Source: Micromonospora halophytica
Lineage (GTDB): Bacteria > Actinomycetota > Actinomycetes > Mycobacteriales > Micromonosporaceae
Assembly (NCBI RefSeq): GCF_900090245.1
Contig: NZ_FMDN01000013.1
Coordinates: forward strand, 1-64,000
Direction of reading: 5' to 3'
Length of the DNA: 64,000 nucleotides
Below are positions 63,401 to 64,000 of the stretch, in pieces. The number at the start of each line of letters is the position of its first letter. The first letter of the stretch is position 1. A program made the translations under genes and the position numbers. The notes under the pieces were generated by a model. The model was given only the letters and a program-made list of their open reading frames with translations, was not told the origin of the DNA and ran no database searches.

Positions 63401-64000
63401 CTGACCTCCAGCTACGCCACCGCCACGGTGGCGGAGATCGCGCAGATCCTCGACGAGGCCGGCGGGGTCGGCCAGGAGGCGGACGAGGCCGTGCCGGCGG
63501 TCGCCGGAGTGGCCCCGTGGGTACGGGCGTTCGCGGTGGACCTGGTGCCCACCGAGGTCGGCCCCCGGGTGGGCGCTCCGGTCGACGGCGGCTGGCAGGC
63601 GTTCACCGCCGGGCACAGTCCGCTCGCCGAGCCGCTGCGCACGGCGCTGCAACAGGCCCGGGTGGGCGGCGGCGTGCTGCTGTCCCTGCCCCGCGACGTC
63701 CAGCCCGAGCACATCCCGGTGATGCTGCGGGCCGCCCGGGCGGCGCTGGCCCAGGGCACCGCGGTCCGGTTCGTCACGGTGGGCGACCGCCGTAACGCCG
63801 CCGGTCTGGCCAAGACGCTGCACCAGGAACATCCGGAGATCATCACCACCGTGGTCACCATGCCACTGGCCGACGAGCCGTCGACGGCGGACGTCGAGGC
63901 GGCGGTGGCCCGGGTGGTCGCCGACGTGGCGGCCACCGCCACGTTCAGCGAGGTCCACTACGACGCCGAGGGCAACCGGCAGGTGCCGGTGCTGCGTCCG
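60410..64000 (+). CDS. pksE: Enediyne polyketide synthase PKSE (KS-AT-ACP and start of KR); truncated by window edge
   Basis: 1197 codons are visible with no stop before the edge. ATG at 60410 with GGAG 5 nt upstream. It starts IAVVGIACRYPDAENPNQLW, typical of iterative enediyne PKSs. KS (about 1-450): VDGACSSSL with Cys212, EGHGTGT and KGNFGHTKAAAG, all intact. AT (about 580-860): FPGQGAGK, GHSLGE with Ser656, SHAFHS and EVGPGRVL. An unusual ACP (about 935-1005) carries LHLSSITVGQIV with Ser976 or 977 as phosphopantetheine site, the PKSE-specific form. The sequence then enters the KR region (GGVLLSLPRDV, VTVGDRRN). The family continues with KR, DH and a built-in phosphopantetheinyl transferase, then a TEBC thioesterase gene; these must lie past 64000. 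It iteratively builds the polyene that becomes the enediyne core; 9- versus 10-membered type cannot be decided here. Confidence 0.96.
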   Translation, partial: MSQRIAVVGIACRYPDAENPNQLWENVLTGRRAFRRLPDERMNHEDYYSPDPAAPDRFYSAKAAVIEGFEFDRVRYRIAGSTFRSTDMTHWLALDTVARALEDAGFPDGEGLPTATTGVVIGNTLTGEFSRANLLRLRWPYVRRTVGAALREQGWDDTAVGAFLDELEPRYKAPFPPIDEDTLAGGLANTIAGRVCNHFDFKGGGYTVDGACSSSLLSVATACNALANGELDAAVAGGVDLSIDPFEVIGFAKTGALATGEMRVYDRNSNGFWPGEGSGMLVLMRDEDAVARGLRRHAVIAGWGYSSDGKGGITRPEASGHRLAIRRAYERAGFGIDSVAYLEGHGTGTAVGDATELRAFTEARQEADPAGAPAAISTVKGNFGHTKAAAGVAGLLKAILAVRQQVIPPATGHVDTHPVIDVEQPAVRVPSTAELWPADKPIRAAVSSMGFGGINAHVVIESAENSRRTRIGAATTALVRSRQDTELLMFDARTPQELGARLSELAPWVGRLSYAELGDLAATLAGQLADRPVRAAVVVASPEQARERLERLVELVGAGEQRVIDAAGGVFLGATGPAPRIGFLFPGQGAGKRADGGALRRRFEEVDELYQAHQPPPGADLVATAVAQPRIVTASVAGLRVLSALGVRATGATGHSLGELTALHWAGAMDESTLIATAGARGRIMAEASAGDGTMASISASPEVVQPLLAGTPVVIAGYNSPQQTVVSGPVAAVEQVGAQAERAGLFWTRIAVSHAFHSEAVAPAAVAFAEHLRGQSFAPLTGTMVSTVTGDVLPADTDVPDLLRRQVLDPVRFTQAVRRLADDADLLLEVGPGRVLRGLATDIAPEVPTISLETDSLSLAGLLSAVGAAWAAGASVNHSALFQDRFTRPLEPGRPLKFFASPAESAPAGDFAVARTVEEPTAGAASPAGAAVVVSGPGATADSLELLRRLAAERAELPLEAVRPDSRPLDELHLSSITVGQIVNQAARELNVAAPTLTSSYATATVAEIAQILDEAGGVGQEADEAVPAVAGVAPWVRAFAVDLVPTEVGPRVGAPVDGGWQAFTAGHSPLAEPLRTALQQARVGGGVLLSLPRDVQPEHIPVMLRAARAALAQGTAVRFVTVGDRRNAAGLAKTLHQEHPEIITTVVTMPLADEPSTADVEAAVARVVADVAATATFSEVHYDAEGNRQVPVLRP

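Noticed and set aside
60161..63958. Long minus-strand open frame (1265 codons) opposite pksE
   Set aside because: Shadow of the PKSE gene; low-complexity Gly/Arg/His translation and no ribosome site.

Overview
The base composition (very GC-rich), the Shine-Dalgarno-led GTG/ATG starts and the gene content (giant modular type I polyketide synthases, an enediyne PKS cassette, a mycothiol-type isomerase, an esterase carrying a cellulose-binding module) point to a filamentous actinomycete. Micromonosporaceae (Micromonospora/Salinispora-like) is my best guess, from style rather than from a marker gene.

Region 1 (1-36737, all minus strand) is one biosynthetic operon read right to left. It runs: two Gfo/Idh/MocA oxidoreductases (36737-34795), a small DUF5988-like protein, a cytochrome P450, then three modular PKS genes. 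PKS I (33164-17748) has an AMP-ligase/ACP loading unit plus modules 1-3. PKS II (17714-1911) has modules 4-6. PKS III (from 1865, running off the left edge) starts module 7. Read from motifs, the line loads a free carboxylic acid and adds methylmalonate, malonate and then four methylmalonates. Module 1 should leave a hydroxyl, modules 2 and 3 should leave ketones, and modules 4-6 should each leave a methyl-branched double bond. The result is a delta-hydroxy-1,3-diketone followed by a trimethyl triene.

Region 2 (37265-44834) holds a small membrane protein, a Tat-exported multicopper oxidase, a second P450, a class A flavin monooxygenase and a divergent NmrA-like reductase. These could be tailoring genes of the Region 1 pathway, but nothing in the sequence proves it.

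Region 3 (44851-54732) looks like ordinary or accessory genome: a DUF4231/SLATT membrane protein, a secreted CE1/PHB-depolymerase-type esterase with a CBM2, a His-rich membrane protein next to a CopC-like protein, a maleylpyruvate-isomerase-family protein, a polytopic membrane protein, an AhpD-like protein, an M20 peptidase, a YbdK-like carboxylate-amine ligase and a nitroreductase. Several convergent pairs are separated by strong GC-rich hairpins.

Region 4 (54736-64000) opens a second, different biosynthetic locus, an enediyne cluster. A FOXRED2-like flavoprotein and a small lipocalin-like protein point left. A long leader with a perfect 12-bp hairpin precedes unbV-unbU-pksE on the plus strand. 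unbV and unbU overlap by ATGA. pksE follows (KS-AT-ACP and the start of KR) and runs off the right edge. UnbL is not in its usual place before unbV. Two polyketide loci of quite different type therefore lie about 10-20 kb apart.
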